Source of the DNA: Oegoconia quadripuncta
Lineage: Eukaryota > Arthropoda > Insecta > Lepidoptera > Autostichidae
DNA length: 64,000 nt
Direction: 5' to 3'
Assembly: GCA_949316235.1 (NCBI GenBank)
Contig: OX438749.1
Location: 6,156,914-6,220,913, forward strand
In this document: one piece after another, positions 33,711 through 44,644 of the stretch
Layout: the number at the start of each line of letters is the position of its first letter
How positions within the stretch are numbered: position 1 is the stretch's first letter
Made by a program: the position numbers and the translations under genes
Notes under the pieces: generated by a model
What the model saw: only the letters and a program-made list of their open reading frames with translations
Database searches by the model: none
What the model was told of the DNA's origin: nothing

Positions 33711-33812
33711 ACGTCAGAGATAAGATAGCCAGTCCCCCAAATGTGTTGGGGTTTCCGGGTCAGTACGCTTCCACCTTCGACCTCATCTTCACTTAACATC
33801 AGGTGTAATCAC
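33711..33812 (+). mobile_element. SINE-A fragment
   Basis: CAGAGATAAGATAGCCAGTC through ACTTAACATCAGGTGTAAT. Both ends are truncated. Confidence 0.6.
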
Positions 33813-34093
33813 ACCTATTTAAATGCAAAATATATATTCTTTTACTTTGATGTGCATGACGTTTCAGCTACACAATACAATATTCCAGCTCATTATAAAC
33901 TATTAGCACAATTCACATTGACAAGCGAAAACATTTCTCTTAAGGAAAAATATTATTAGAACGATTGCAAACGTCCAATGCAGTAGTTTCTATTTATACC
34001 TCGCTCAGCCTGTGACGTAACCTGCCTGTCGTATGCTCTGTTGTAAAAAACACGTAATTTATTAAAAAAAAAAAACAAACATACGACACCAGC

Positions 34094-34223
34094 GTAGCAT
34101 GATAGACGGAATAAACGTTTATGTCGCGCGAGAAAATTATTTGACCTGCTCATTCGTTTGGACGAAATATAAAACTATCCCACTCTCACTCTTCGTCGCG
34201 CGCCACTAACGATGTCATGGTAC
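34094..34223. mobile_element. Short MITE, inverted copy of 22458-22586
   Basis: GTAGCATGATA at the left, GATGTCATGGTAC at the right, and inner AACTATCCCACTCTCACT (inverse of AGTGAGAGTGGGATAGTT). Confidence 0.65.
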
Positions 34224-34269
34224 GCAGGGTGGATGACTTCATTCCGTAGACTTATTACCAGCCAGATAA

Positions 34270-34369
34270 TTGACCTCAAGAAATAGAATCAGTATGCATT
34301 TACTTACAGGGATAACATCCTTCATCTTGTTCCACAACGTCACTGTCCACTCATTAAAAAAAAATAGCA
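34270..34369 (+). mobile_element. LINE 3' fragment (L2)
   Basis: CAGTATGCATTTACTTACAG, CATCCTTCATCTTG, CACTGTCCACTCATTAAAAA. Confidence 0.5.
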
Positions 34370-34378
34370 TTCGCGGAA

Positions 34379-34620
34379 GACCGCTTCCGTGGCTCAATAT
34401 AAGCAAACAAAATAGTGTTTACGAATGGAATGTCGCGGGTTCGATCCCCAGCAGTGCTTAGTACTCGATTTGGTCGGTGGTAGGATATTTTAAATGTCCG
34501 CCTGGTTAGGAACCAACATCTTTTCAAGGTCTGCCGCCAAACACGTATGTTAATAGCATTGTTCCAGTTGCCAGAGATAAGATAGCCAGTCCCCCAAATA
34601 AGATGAGGTTTCCGAGTCAC
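34379..34620 (+). mobile_element. SINE-A, left half of an inverted pair
   Basis: Head with TTCCGTGGCTCAATATAAGC and B box GGTTCGATCCCC. The body runs to GGTTTCCGAGTCA, where it meets an opposite-strand copy. Confidence 0.75.
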
Positions 34621-34933
34621 GGGTTCGTACTTGACCTCAATCACACCTGATGTTAAGTGGAGATGAGATCGAAGATGGAAGCGTACTGACCCGGAAACCC
34701 TAACACATTTGGGGGACTGGCTATCTTATGTCTGATAACCGGAACACAACAATGCTGTTAACATTGCTGCTTGGCGGCAGATTTAGATAAGATGGTGGTA
34801 ACTAGCCAGGCGGACATTTAAAATGCCCTACCACCAACCAAATCGAGTACTTAAACATGTACCCCGCGGGGGATTGAACCCGCGACCTCCGAATCGTAAA
34901 CGCAATGTTGTTTACATTGAGCCACGGAGGCGG
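34621..34933 (-). mobile_element. SINE-A, right half of an inverted pair
   Basis: From GGGTTCGTACTTGACCTC to GAGCCACGGAGGCGG, with antisense B box GGATTGAACCCGCGACC. It is tail-to-tail with the previous copy and has almost no spacer. Confidence 0.78.
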
Positions 34934-35204
34934 CGGCGGTATTTGTATAGAAGAGACATCTAATTTTATTGAAGCCACCAATTTTACTAAACAAACCGCT
35001 CCATGCGTCGATAGACGGTAATGAAGGTACTTTTTGTTGGCTAAGCCGTATTGATTGGGCTCAGAGCCGTGTCAGATTTAAATAAGTCGTTTCTCGGTCG
35101 ACGAAAGTCTTAGGGTAAACGTTTTCACATGATAACTTTTAGTAGAAAACGTGGAACGATTGAAAAAGCAATTTAGAGTAGGTAGTAGTAATACTAGAAA
35201 CAAA

Positions 35205-35430
35205 CCAATCACCGAATGGTGTAGTAACTTGTAGTGAGAGTATTGTGGAGTGTTCGAAACCTACGGTGTAGATTCAGATCCCGCTAGGGATAATTATTTG
35301 TATAGTGCATACGCAGACTAACCATATGAATATTTGTTCCCGAGTCATTTAAAAAAATATTTATGTATATTTATTAGTTACCTAGTATCGTAGTACAGGC
35401 TTTGCCTACATTTGAGACTAAATTAAATAC
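35205..35430 (+). mobile_element. SINE-B, decayed
   Basis: CCGAATGGTGTAGTAAC, CAGATCCCGCTAGGGAT (degenerate B box), TTGTTCCCGAGTCAT. Confidence 0.5.
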
Positions 35431-35599
35431 ACATAAAGTCACGCCTGTTTCCCGTAGTAGTAGTGTGCCTACTACCACAGACTTCCCCTTGCTACGATCT
35501 TGATCTAATTGATGTGTCTACTTATATATTGTAATAATAATGAATATACAACATTTCAATTATCTTAATAATGACATTTAAATTGTCACTCCTTTTTCG

Positions 35600-36235
35600 T
35601 TTTTCTACTTTTATGTAGATATTTAACTACTGTTCTGTATGGTGTCTCGGGCAGCGGCATTAATTACTCGCGCGGGGTTCATTTGGACCCCAGTGCAGAT
35701 TTAAAGTCGTCGAATTTGCAACTGTCTTCTCAACGCGCGAAGCTTTTCTCTATGAAGTTGTTGGCCTGGTCTAATGAAAGGAGGGTCATGCTGGATAAAG
35801 GTCGTCGTATAACCATCCGGTCTTCTACACCGATTTAGTGGTGAGCCGCCATAATTTTCAAGCCTTTAGGAAATTTTGTCACGATTGCTATTGGCATTAT
35901 TAGTAGCCTTTTGCTTCCTAAACATTAACACTCACTGCGTTGTGGCGCTGTCCGTGGTGTATCAAAACAGGGTGTCAAGCATAACTTGATCCCCTTCCCC
36001 ATAGGTTAGGCTTTAGTGCTGATTTTGAATTCACTTAGCTACACTCCCACTTGCCGAGGGAAGGAGAATTTTTCTTAAATTAGTCTGGGGCCCAAGGTAG
36101 CAATAGAGACACGTAGGGCACCGTCTACCTTCAGTAGGCGACGTGCAGAGTACCACTGTTGATCCTGGCTTACAGGAGTTGCAGTGGGAAGAGTGTGGAG
36201 GCGGGTAATATTCTCAACACGCCTCTAGTAAGTTC
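35600..36235 (+). mobile_element. LINE coding tail plus 3' UTR (L6)
   Basis: A frame without stops, from about 35622 to the TAG near 35838, reads YGVSGSGINYSRGVHLDPSA, then NLQLSSQRAKLF, and ends RRITIRSSTPI. The L6 3' UTR follows (GGCATTATTAGTAGCC, CACTTGCCGAGGG, GAGTACCACTGTTGATCCTG). The order of frame then repeat suggests the C-terminus of a retrotransposon polyprotein. The family is not identified. Confidence 0.5.
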
Positions 36236-36420
36236 CTAAAACGCTCATATTGCTCCATAATTCACTTGCATGTACAGTCTGAAACAGAGTAACCTATACA
36301 GGATTGCATCATACAAATAAAATTTTCTAATGAAATAATGTACAGTTTATTACTAAGTTTGAAATATTCCAGATTTGCTGAGAAAACTTAATTTGTATTA
36401 TGCAGGACTGTAAACGTTTA

Positions 36421-36524
36421 TCTGTATCTGACTGTACATACGTCGTGATGTCTGTTAGCCACGTGGATCGAGGTCTGTATCTGACTGTACATAAGTCCTG
36501 ATTATTAGCCACGTGGATCGAGGT
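36421..36524. repeat. Direct tandem repeat of about 52 bp, each with CACGTG
   Basis: Two adjacent units begin TCTGTATCTGACTGTACATA and each contains TTAGCCACGTGGATCGAGG. CACGTG is an E-box. Confidence 0.85.
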
Positions 36525-36529
36525 CGCAA

Positions 36530-37170
36530 GCAACTGACTTGATAAAATGGACAAAATATTCTCTGGTGAATTAAGTCTAGACAGATATTGAGAGAACAAG
36601 AGAATTGTTTTAAAAATCCAACCGTGATCAACGTGTTTTACTTAACTTGTAAGTTCTTTAGAGCATAGATAAGAAAATATAATACTTAAAAATAATTGAA
36701 CTTTCTGAGTATACAAAACTTATGCAGTTATTTAAGTTAAGAAGAAAAAAAACATCCCATTACATCTTGAACCCGATATAAAACAATAATAAATAGATTT
36801 TCTTACCCGAATTGAAACAAAAGGTGAACGTTTTCAATACGTCTAAATTTTTTTTTTACTGTACAGTGAAGCCTTGATGTTATGAATAGAATAGAATAGT
36901 TTATTTGCAAGAACATAGTTTATTAGGTCACAAATTAGTTTGAGGATCTTATGTTTTCTAATTAAGGATTATTCAATTGTCAAATTTAATATTCTAAATT
37001 ACAGATTCATACATTTGTACAATACAAATATTCTTTATAATGTAAAATTTATATTTTTAAATTTATATGTTTAGAAGACATTATATTGATACATTTCTTT
37101 GACTAGTAATCAAATAGTCAAGAAGATTTATTACATATCACAAAATGATCACATTCATATACATAGGTAC
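36530..37170. other. No recognised gene
   Basis: A LINE tail in minus orientation is likely near 36884-36930 (GAATAGAATAGTTTATTTGC). The rest is AT-rich and unassigned. Confidence 0.4.
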
Positions 37171-37179
37171 CTCTATATA

Positions 37180-37345
37180 GTTTATCCTGCGGGTACTACT
37201 CACTTTATCGGGATAAAAATATCCTATATCTTAATCCAGAGTATATTCTACCTATATACCAAATTTCATCCAAATGCGTTACGCCGTAATTGAGCAAAAA
37301 GCATCCAAACTTTAGCTTTGATTTCTAAAGTATAACAATAAATAT
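37180..37345 (+). mobile_element. G repeat
   Basis: CTCACTTTATCGGGATAAAA, ATATCTTAATCCAGAGTATA, CCAAATTTCATCCAAATGCG. The 5' part is eroded. Confidence 0.6.
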
Positions 37346-37590
37346 AAGAGCGGAGACAATAAATAAATCAATCGTTCATTCATTCACCAGCGCATAGGTA
37401 TTTTAATAAAAGGTGGCCCTGACAATGTTTGTCAGTTGAAATAAATAAAATTTTAACCGACTTCAAACAGGAGGAGGTTTTCAATTCGGCGTTTGATTCG
37501 CGCAATTGTTTTTACTAATGAAAGGGGATACCATAAAATTGGTCCCATGGCAATTTCAGAACAATCGATACAGTAGTTTTTGTGTAATCT

Positions 37591-37662
37591 TTTTTTTTTA
37601 TGCACGACGGGTTCGTCCTCAAACACACCTGATGTTAAGTGAAGATGAGGTCGAAGGTGGAA
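37591..37662 (-). mobile_element. SINE-A 3' fragment
   Basis: Poly-T, ATGCACGACGGGTTCGTCC, ACACCTGATGTTAAGTGAAG, GGTCGAAGGTGGA. Confidence 0.6.
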
Positions 37663-38329
37663 CTTATTATGATAAAGAACAAGGATTACATAAATATTAT
37701 TTGTGTTTCATTGTGTAGTTTTTGCACAAGAAAACTCGAGGCAAATAGGGTTTGTATGGAAAAAGTACACTTTCACATGGTGTGATTACTAATACAAATC
37801 GAAGATCATCAGGTCGAGCTGCCCCAACTGCCCATCTAATCTCTAGTAACGGGAAGGGTCGCTCTGGCGATTTTTTTATTTTTGATGTGGAAATTAGATA
37901 ATAGATAAACCATACACCTGATGGATCCACCTTAGTACCCTGGTGCTTGGGGCGCACCTTGGTATGGGACGCAACTTGTGCGGATACTTTGGCACCGTCC
38001 TATACAAGGAACTGCGCAAAGAGCTGGAACCGCGGCTGAACAAGCTCAAAGTTGCAAGCGCCCTAAATATGCATCAATCACTATAAAACACGAGTTGAGG
38101 CACTTGCAGTAGAGACATTGGGCCATTGGTCTTCTGACACAAAACAATTTTGTAAAGGATTTTTCCATTAGACTGGTACACGGCTCTGGAGATGTGAGAG
38201 CTGGTGCCTACTGACTCAGCAGGAGAGCTTAGGCATTCAGCGGGGCAATAGCGCTAGCTCACTAGGTACTATGCCTCACGGAAGCGAGTTAGATGGAGTA
38301 TTTTTTCTATAACATATATTTTCAATTAT

Positions 38330-38450
38330 GTGTTATAGGCTTTTATAAATTTATACATAAATATTTATAACATCAATGACTCCAAAATAAAATGGTCCTT
38401 TTAAACACACAAATATTTTCCTACCCCTAGCGGGAATTGACGGTACATTT
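38330..38450 (-). mobile_element. SINE-B fragment, decayed
   Basis: ACACAAATATTTTCCTACCC and CTAGCGGGAATTGA preserve the segment beside the B box. Confidence 0.35.
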
Positions 38451-38454
38451 TTGA

Positions 38455-39135
38455 ACTGGCACTGAAAATTAATTTATGACACGTTACGACTTATCGTATA
38501 TAACATACACAATCTCTTGTCTCATCCCTCATCGCACAATAAAAAAGGACAATGAGATCAGTGCGTGACTCTACAATAGAAGGTTCACCTTCGTCGCTGT
38601 ACAGTATGCGACATAAGTTTGAATAGTCACTAGGTACTTATGGTATTTAAGCAATTCAGATAAATATGAAATGAAATAAAATAATTTATTTGCTTGATTT
38701 TGGTACAAGATAGGATGACACATAACAGAAATTCCATTTAAATCCTACTTAAAATCTAGCGTGCAAATACATATTTAATAAATTAGGATGCATTAGATAG
38801 GTTATTACTTAAATATAATATAATAATGTATATTGTCACAATATAAAACTAATTAATGGTCAATACTATATTGATGTCAGAAAAGCGATATTGTTCTTTA
38901 TTTATAAGTATTTTAAAATAGTGGTAGATATTCCTTAATTGAATAATAACATTTGTTGATAAGCCATTCATGTAACTTAAATTGTCGTCCAGTCAATGTT
39001 TTCATTGGGGAGGGGGTTGTATACTTCCGCAGCCATATAATTAACGTTTTTCTGCGTAACTGACAACACATATTTAGATATAATTACTTTATCAAATATT
39101 ATCAATAATAAATATTATCACGTTCATGTTTTAAT
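38455..39135. other. No recognised gene
   Basis: A LINE-tail-like ATGAAATAAAATAATTTATT begins near 38668. Otherwise AT-rich and unassigned. Confidence 0.4.
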
Positions 39136-39139
39136 CACC

Positions 39140-39345
39140 CCGTATGCTGTGGTTTCGGTACGCAAAAGAATAGGACCAATACGTCTCTTTCTGTGGGTGT
39201 TTTAAAAGACAACTAAGGCACTTTCCACCATAAAATAACTATAGATTTGTACGTTTAAACGGCGATGGGCTCACCTCCGTGCATTTCTGTAAATGTCGAA
39301 AACTAAACCGTGGATTTTGTTTCAGTTTTAAACACCCCCTTTATG
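39140..39345 (+). repeat. Dispersed repeat D
   Basis: AAAAGAATAGGACCAATACG, CTAAGGCACTTTCCACCATA, CCGTGGATTTTGTTTCAG. Confidence 0.55.
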
Positions 39346-39360
39346 TACCTATGTAAGTGT

Positions 39361-39600
39361 AATAATAATAATAAATATCCTTAGATACACACAGCGCCAT
39401 CTAGTTCCACACTAAGCAACTATAGGCTTGTGTTGTGGATACCAGATGGTTGATATACTACATAAATACATTTTTTTTGTAAATGAATACTTATTATAAA
39501 TGAAAACATCCATAACTAACATGCCCCTAGCGGGATTCGAACCTGCAAACTTTTGGTATAGTGGTCAGAGTTGCTAACCACTACACCCAACAGGTCGTCA
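39361..39600 (-). mobile_element. SINE-B
   Basis: ATA-rich tail, CACAGCGCCATCTAGTTCC, antisense B box GCGGGATTCGAACCTGC, head CAACAGGTCGTC. Confidence 0.7.
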
Positions 39601-39856
39601 ATCTCAACATATCTTAAGATAGCCAATACTAATTCTAAGACTAGTAACATAATATATAAACTCAGATAACAAATACACTTCGTTTCAATTAGTATAGGGC
39701 TGGGGTAATTAATTAGATGTACCAGCGAAACGAGTAATTTACTGTTTTTTTGGGGCCCCTATGTGGGACACGGACTTGTGGAGCTAGTTTGTGGTCCTTA
39801 CATGGGATACTGAACTATGGACCAGTTAAACAGGATACATATCTAAATGGTGTAAT

Positions 39857-40047
39857 CTAACTAATATTATAAATGAGAAAGTTTAGATGTTTGTTTATTT
39901 CTTAGTTTGTTTGGTATATAGTATACCCTGGATTAAGACATAGGATATTTTTTATCCCGTTAAATTGAGTAGTTCCCACGGGATAAACAAATTTTCGTGA
40001 TAAAGTTATTCCACTTAGACGAAGTTGCGGGCGGAAAGCCTAGTTCC
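39857..40047 (-). mobile_element. G repeat
   Basis: ACTAATATTATAAATGAG, CCCTGGATTAAGACATAGGA, GTTGCGGGCGGAAAGCCTAG. Confidence 0.65.
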
Positions 40048-40224
40048 TAATAAATTTGAAACATTGGAAATCAAATTTTTTTTACCGGCAGTCTGTCTGT
40101 TCAGTAATCTGTACCTAAGTTTTTGGGGCAAGAGAAGGCTAAGGATTCTTATACGAGTGACAGAGTTCAGAGAATCAAGAGCACGGCCTGTTACATTGAC
40201 TCGACCTTAAAAACTTAGGTAGAG

Positions 40225-40295
40225 AGTCATCATATCAGCCGAAAGACGTCCACTGCTGGACAAAGGCCTCCCTCAAACTGACTGACTGATAACTC
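40225..40295 (-). mobile_element. LINE end (minus) of the 'CATCAGCCGAAAGACGTCC' type
   Basis: TCATATCAGCCGAAAGACGT and CCACTGCTGGACAAAGGCCT occur here and, diverged, at 45255 and 52185. The minus frame ends EAFVQQWTSFG. Confidence 0.5.
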
Positions 40296-40400
40296 GCGCT
40301 TTCGTGACAAGTTCGCTGATGTCCTCGAGCAATATTTAAGATGTATGTTATCCCGAGAAACGAAATAAACCTATAATTTTCCCAAAGAATCTGAGCCCTC

Positions 40401-40529
40401 TTTTTTATGATCAACGAGTTAGTACTTGACCTCAATCACACCTGATGTTAAGTGAAGATGAGGTCGAAGGTGGAAGCGTACTGACCCGGAAACCCCAACA
40501 CATTTGGCGGACTGGCTATCTTATCTTAT
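40401..40529 (-). mobile_element. SINE-A 3' part, unit 1 of a tandem pair
   Basis: Poly-T, AACGAGTTAGTACTTGACC through GGCTATCTTATC. Followed head-to-tail by a second partial unit. Confidence 0.7.
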
Positions 40530-40652
40530 CGGGTTGGTACTTGACCTCAATCACACCTGATGTTAAGTGAAGATGAGGTCGAAGGTGGAAGCGTACTGAC
40601 CCGGAAACCACAATACATTTGGGGGCCTGGCTATTTTATCTCTGACAACTAC
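40530..40652 (-). mobile_element. SINE-A 3' part, unit 2 of a tandem pair
   Basis: It begins GGGTTGGTACTTGACCTCAA without its own poly-T and ends ATTTTATCTCTGACAACT. Confidence 0.7.
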
Positions 40653-41229
40653 CTCATACCTACGTTGTGCAACTAACATCGAATTTTAAGATCTTACATA
40701 CTAATTAATACTAACACAAAAATAATAATGAATTGGGGCAACTTCGCTGCAGACTGTACAGAGAATAGGGGGACGAAGGGCACTCGGAAAGGGACACTCA
40801 AGCTGCCCATTAATTAAAACGCGAGAGAGCGAAAAATGCGAGAATTGAACGTGATTTCGGTTTTTTGGAGAACTGAACATTTTGGCACGAGTTAAAACGG
40901 ACTAGTAAGTTATTTATGAAATAGAGTGCAATCAATTACTATTTCCAGCTCTGAATTTATAGATAAAAACCGTGAATACGCCTTTTTCGCCTCTCCACTA
41001 GTTAGACCCTTTGTCTACCGTTCTTACTTACGCCTTTATTCTGATATGAAAGACAGGGAATAATAAAGAAACAGATACTGTCTGACTAGACTTCAAAGTA
41101 AACAAAAAAAACAAAGATGACGAGGATGTGAAGGCGGAGCCAGAAGATTGCTACTGGAACTCCCTGAAGGAAACTGCTTGAATCGAGTTTGTTTGTTGTT
41201 GTTGATATTTGTTTGTTTGTTGATTTTTG

Positions 41230-41508
41230 TTTTTTTTTTATCCACAACGGGTAGGTACTTGACCTCAATCACACCTGATGTTAAGTGAAGATGAGGTCGA
41301 AGGTGGAAGCGTACTGACCCGGAAACCCCAACACAGTTAGAGGACTGGCTATCTTATCTCTGACAACCGGAACACAACAATGCTATTAACATTTAAAATG
41401 CCCTAGCACCAACCAAACCGAGTACTTAAACATGTACCCCGCTGGGGATGAACCCGCGACCTCCGAAACCTAAACCCAATGTTGTTTACATTGCGCTACG
41501 GAGGCGGT
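41230..41508 (-). mobile_element. SINE-A with internal deletion
   Basis: Both ends are present (poly-T to GGAGGCGGT), but CAATGCTATTAACAT jumps straight to TTAAAATGCCC, removing about 60 bp of the middle. Confidence 0.75.
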
Positions 41509-41583
41509 TAAAATATTATTTATTAATTATATTACTGCGTGTATAAATAATCTAAACTTAATAACAACCTTATATTGTTTAAC

Positions 41584-41662
41584 TAGATTTAACCGCGCGG
41601 CTTCGCCTGCGTGGAATAACGTTATCGCGGAAATTTATCCCGCGGGAACTAATCACTTTATT
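41584..41662 (+). mobile_element. G repeat, 5' part
   Basis: CGCGGCTTCGCCTGCGTGGA, ATCGCGGAAATTTATCCCGC, CACTTTATTTTATTT. Confidence 0.6.
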
Positions 41663-42050
41663 TTATTTTATTTATTTACATAGAATCAACAGCATTATTA
41701 CAGATTCTTATACAGAAAACTAATACCAAACTTATGCCAATTAAAGATTCCCATTATGTTACTGACAATGGTTACTCTTAAAATTGAATGGGTAATGTTT
41801 TAATTAAATTACAATAAAATTGGTACTATTAATTAATAATATGAAATCCTCAATGATATACGAGTCGTTATGTTAATAAGTCTATATATACATATAAATA
41901 GTATTGAAAGTGAAATAAGCCAAATGAAAATGTCAAAATTATAGATCTATAAATATGTACAAAATATGTGTTTTGTGAGTGTCTGTGTGTGTGACAGTTA
42001 GTGTGTGATGGTGGTGGGTTTTGCATGATGGATTAAATTAATGGACGGAC

Positions 42051-42143
42051 ATGGGTCAAGAAGAACGATTGACAGAGGCATGCGAGCGCGAACGGCGCGA
42101 GGCGGAGAATGACGCGCCCGCGCCGCCCCGCCGCCACTCATGA
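42051..42143 (+). other. GC-rich island with a 30-codon open frame
   Basis: GC content jumps in this AT-rich DNA. The plus frame from ATG reads MGQEERLTEACERERREAEN followed by DAPAPPRRHS and TGA. It looks compositionally like protein, but no splice site consensus flanks it. The minus strand is also open (MSGGGAARARHSPPR). It could be a small exon, an upstream open frame in a 5' UTR, or a CpG island alone. Confidence 0.25.
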
Positions 42144-42239
42144 ATGAATACATTCCAATAAACATGATGACGAAGATCTGAAGATGGAGCCGGTGGATTG
42201 CCTTTTTTTACTTTTCCATTTTTTTTAAACCCTATTATA

Positions 42240-42320
42240 ATCGTTTATTATGAACCAACCAACCAAAACGCTTCCAAAACACTCCCAAAAACCGCCCAAA
42301 ACGCTCCCAAAACTAAATTT
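42240..42320. repeat. Imperfect short tandem repeat (about 11-14 bp unit)
   Basis: AACGCTTCCAAAACACTCCC, CAAAACGCTCCCAAAAC: the unit AAAACNCTCCCA is repeated about four times, next to ACCAACCAACC. Confidence 0.65.
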
Positions 42321-42747
42321 GATTTCGAGATGCGTCTCAAAATAAATTGAAATTTTATTTAGAGCTTCGTCCTTTTGTGACGGCATAAAGCTGAAATACT
42401 GAGCATTTCTGTATTTCGATCGTTTGTATAAGTATCGCCCCTTTACGACGTGACGAATTGACTACTTCTAAACAGACGATGTCTGTCTTGGGGTTAACGA
42501 CCTCGAAATTGTCAAGCGCTGGCAAATATTTTCTCAAAAGCGAGCAATTACTGTGGTCAAGCTAGGGACCCCTATTTTCGTCGTATTCGTCTGTTATTAG
42601 CCCATTGTACCCGCAGTTTAATGGCACCTCCTACATATATAACAATGCCATATATTTTCAGGTTTATACACATATATCTTTGGCAAAAAATCTTTCAAAA
42701 AAATCACTCCCTTAAATGTTTATGTATAATTTATAAGTTATCCTTAC

Positions 42748-43068
42748 AAATGTCATCATCATCAGCCCGTAAACATCCCACTGCAGGGATACAGGCCTTC
42801 CCGCGTATATGAGGGAGTATGGGCCATAGTCCACCACGCTGGCCCAATGCGGGTTGGGGACTTCACATGCCTTTGAATTTTTATTTCTCAGGCATGCAGG
42901 TTTCTTCACGATGTTTTCCTTCACCGTTTAAGAGCAGTCGGATACATGCACATAAGTAATTGAATTAAATTTAAAAACTCATTGGTACATTGACCTGCCT
43001 GGGAATCGAATCCGGACCTCCTAAAGTGGTAGATCGCGTCTTAACCGCTGAGCCACCAACGCTCGCTT
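42748..43068 (-). mobile_element. SINE-C, full length
   Basis: TCATCATCAGCCCGTAAACA, CCACTGCAGGGATACAGGCC, GGCATGCAGGTTTCTTCACG, degenerate antisense B box GGGAATCGAATCC, head CTTAACCGCTGAGCCACC. Confidence 0.78.
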
Positions 43069-43242
43069 CAAAAATATTGGACTTATGTGAAAATATAAGA
43101 AATTAAAGATTTAATCGCCTCCATGAAACCAGGTAATTAGGGTTCAACGCGAAATGTCCGAAAGTACTATATGTGTGTGTGTTTGCATTTTGGAAGGTAA
43201 TTTTACAAAATTTTCGGGACAACAATCTCGTAATAACCAAAG

Positions 43243-43330
43243 AATCAATCAATCAATCAATCAATCAAATACGCTTTATTGTTTAAATAAGGAAGGTACA
43301 TTTAAATATCATATAGAAACTACAAATTAA
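43243..43330 (-). mobile_element. LINE 3' tail (family K)
   Basis: (ATCA)n tail, then AAATACGCTTTATTGTTTAA and ATAAGGAAGGTACATTTAAA, the inverse of 6100-6215. Confidence 0.6.
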
Positions 43331-43420
43331 AGAAATTATTTTACTTAATTTTATTGCACAAAAATATTCGCATTAAACACTTCTTTTATATATTACCATA
43401 TATTACTATTGTGCTATAGA

Positions 43421-43650
43421 TTTGCCGAAAGGTTTGGTGTAGGTTTGGGTAGCGAGTTCTAAACCCACTCATATGTTCCTATGATGTATACGGACACGGA
43501 TACCCGAATTATGTATATATACATTTATACATACATATAAATGTTTACAAAAAAAAAGTGTATGTATCGTTTATCAACCATCTGATATCCATAATACAAG
43601 CCTAATTGCTTAGTGTGGAACTATATGGCACTGTGTTCAATTATATTTTA
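43421..43650 (+). mobile_element. SINE-B, head eroded
   Basis: GGTTTGGTGTAGGTTTGGG, CGGATACCCGAATTATG, CCATCTGATATCCATAATAC, ATATGGCACTGTGTTC. Confidence 0.6.
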
Positions 43651-43670
43651 TTATTATTAAAATACTAGCT

Positions 43671-43850
43671 TTCCGCCCGCGACTTTGTCCGCGTGGAAGA
43701 TTTCATCAAAATCGGTTCAAAAAAAAATTAACTATAGACTAATCTAGCTATAGGTTAATCCAGGTCCGAATCTGTCTACCAACCAAATTTCATCCAAGGA
43801 GATTTATAAGGTTATAGTCGTGTAACATCAGCTTTGTATGAATTTTATTG
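43671..43850 (+). mobile_element. G-like repeat
   Basis: CTAGCTTTCCGCCCGCGACT, then AAAATCGGTTCAAAA and CCAACCAAATTTCATCCAAG. A subtype differing from the other copies in the middle. Confidence 0.55.
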
Positions 43851-44570
43851 TGCATGTCAATAACTTTTTTCATATTATTTTGTACGTAGCAAACGAATTA
43901 CTTCCTCGACAGTACGAGATTGCGCGACCAACCCTTCTTTCCTTGAGGGGCCACTTAGACCCGAGATAGAGAATATTGCTTCCGACCGGACTCTAGCGTT
44001 CTGCGAAAAGGGAATTATATTATGATCATTGATGGGTAAGTTCTTTATCCTTTTGTATATAAATTTCTATTAGTATGTTAACACTTTCCGGAATATTTTT
44101 GCTCCATTTTTTATATATATCTTCGGCATTTGTGAACCGATTTCAATCATTCTTATTTTCGTCGTTTTCTTATTTTAGTTGGTCCATAAAATTTGGTGAA
44201 GATCTGACAATTCACTCCGAAGATAGAGATACTGAAATCAGTTGTTTTTCTAATTTTTACAGTTCAATTACCTATCGAACATTTTAAGTATTTTAACCTT
44301 AAATAACTTGCACTATCGCGGACAAAATTATATCAGTTGTGCTACGCAAATATTCAATACCTATTCAATCAAATGTGTTTAAGTTTTTTTATACACAACG
44401 GGTCATTAGTTATCATCTATATGTTTCAAGAGGGTTTAAGATTTGCTTAAAAAATATATATATTGTTTACTGTCAAAATACACTTCATGGTTCAGTTTGA
44501 GTACAGCTAACGCTAACAGCCAGTGGTGGGTACAGCGCTTTGTCACAGGTTAGGCAGAATGATAAAATTA

Positions 44571-44636
44571 TCATCTTCACTTAACATCAGGTGTGATTGA
44601 GGTCAAGTACCAACCCGTTATGTATAAAAAAAAAAA
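44571..44636 (+). mobile_element. SINE-A 3' fragment
   Basis: TCATCTTCACTTAACATCAG, TTGAGGTCAAGTACC and poly-A. Confidence 0.6.
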
Positions 44637-44644
44637 GTTTTATT

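Noticed and set aside
43245..43266. CRISPR-like short repeats (ATCA)n
   Set aside because: A simple LINE-tail microsatellite without spacers, in a eukaryotic context.
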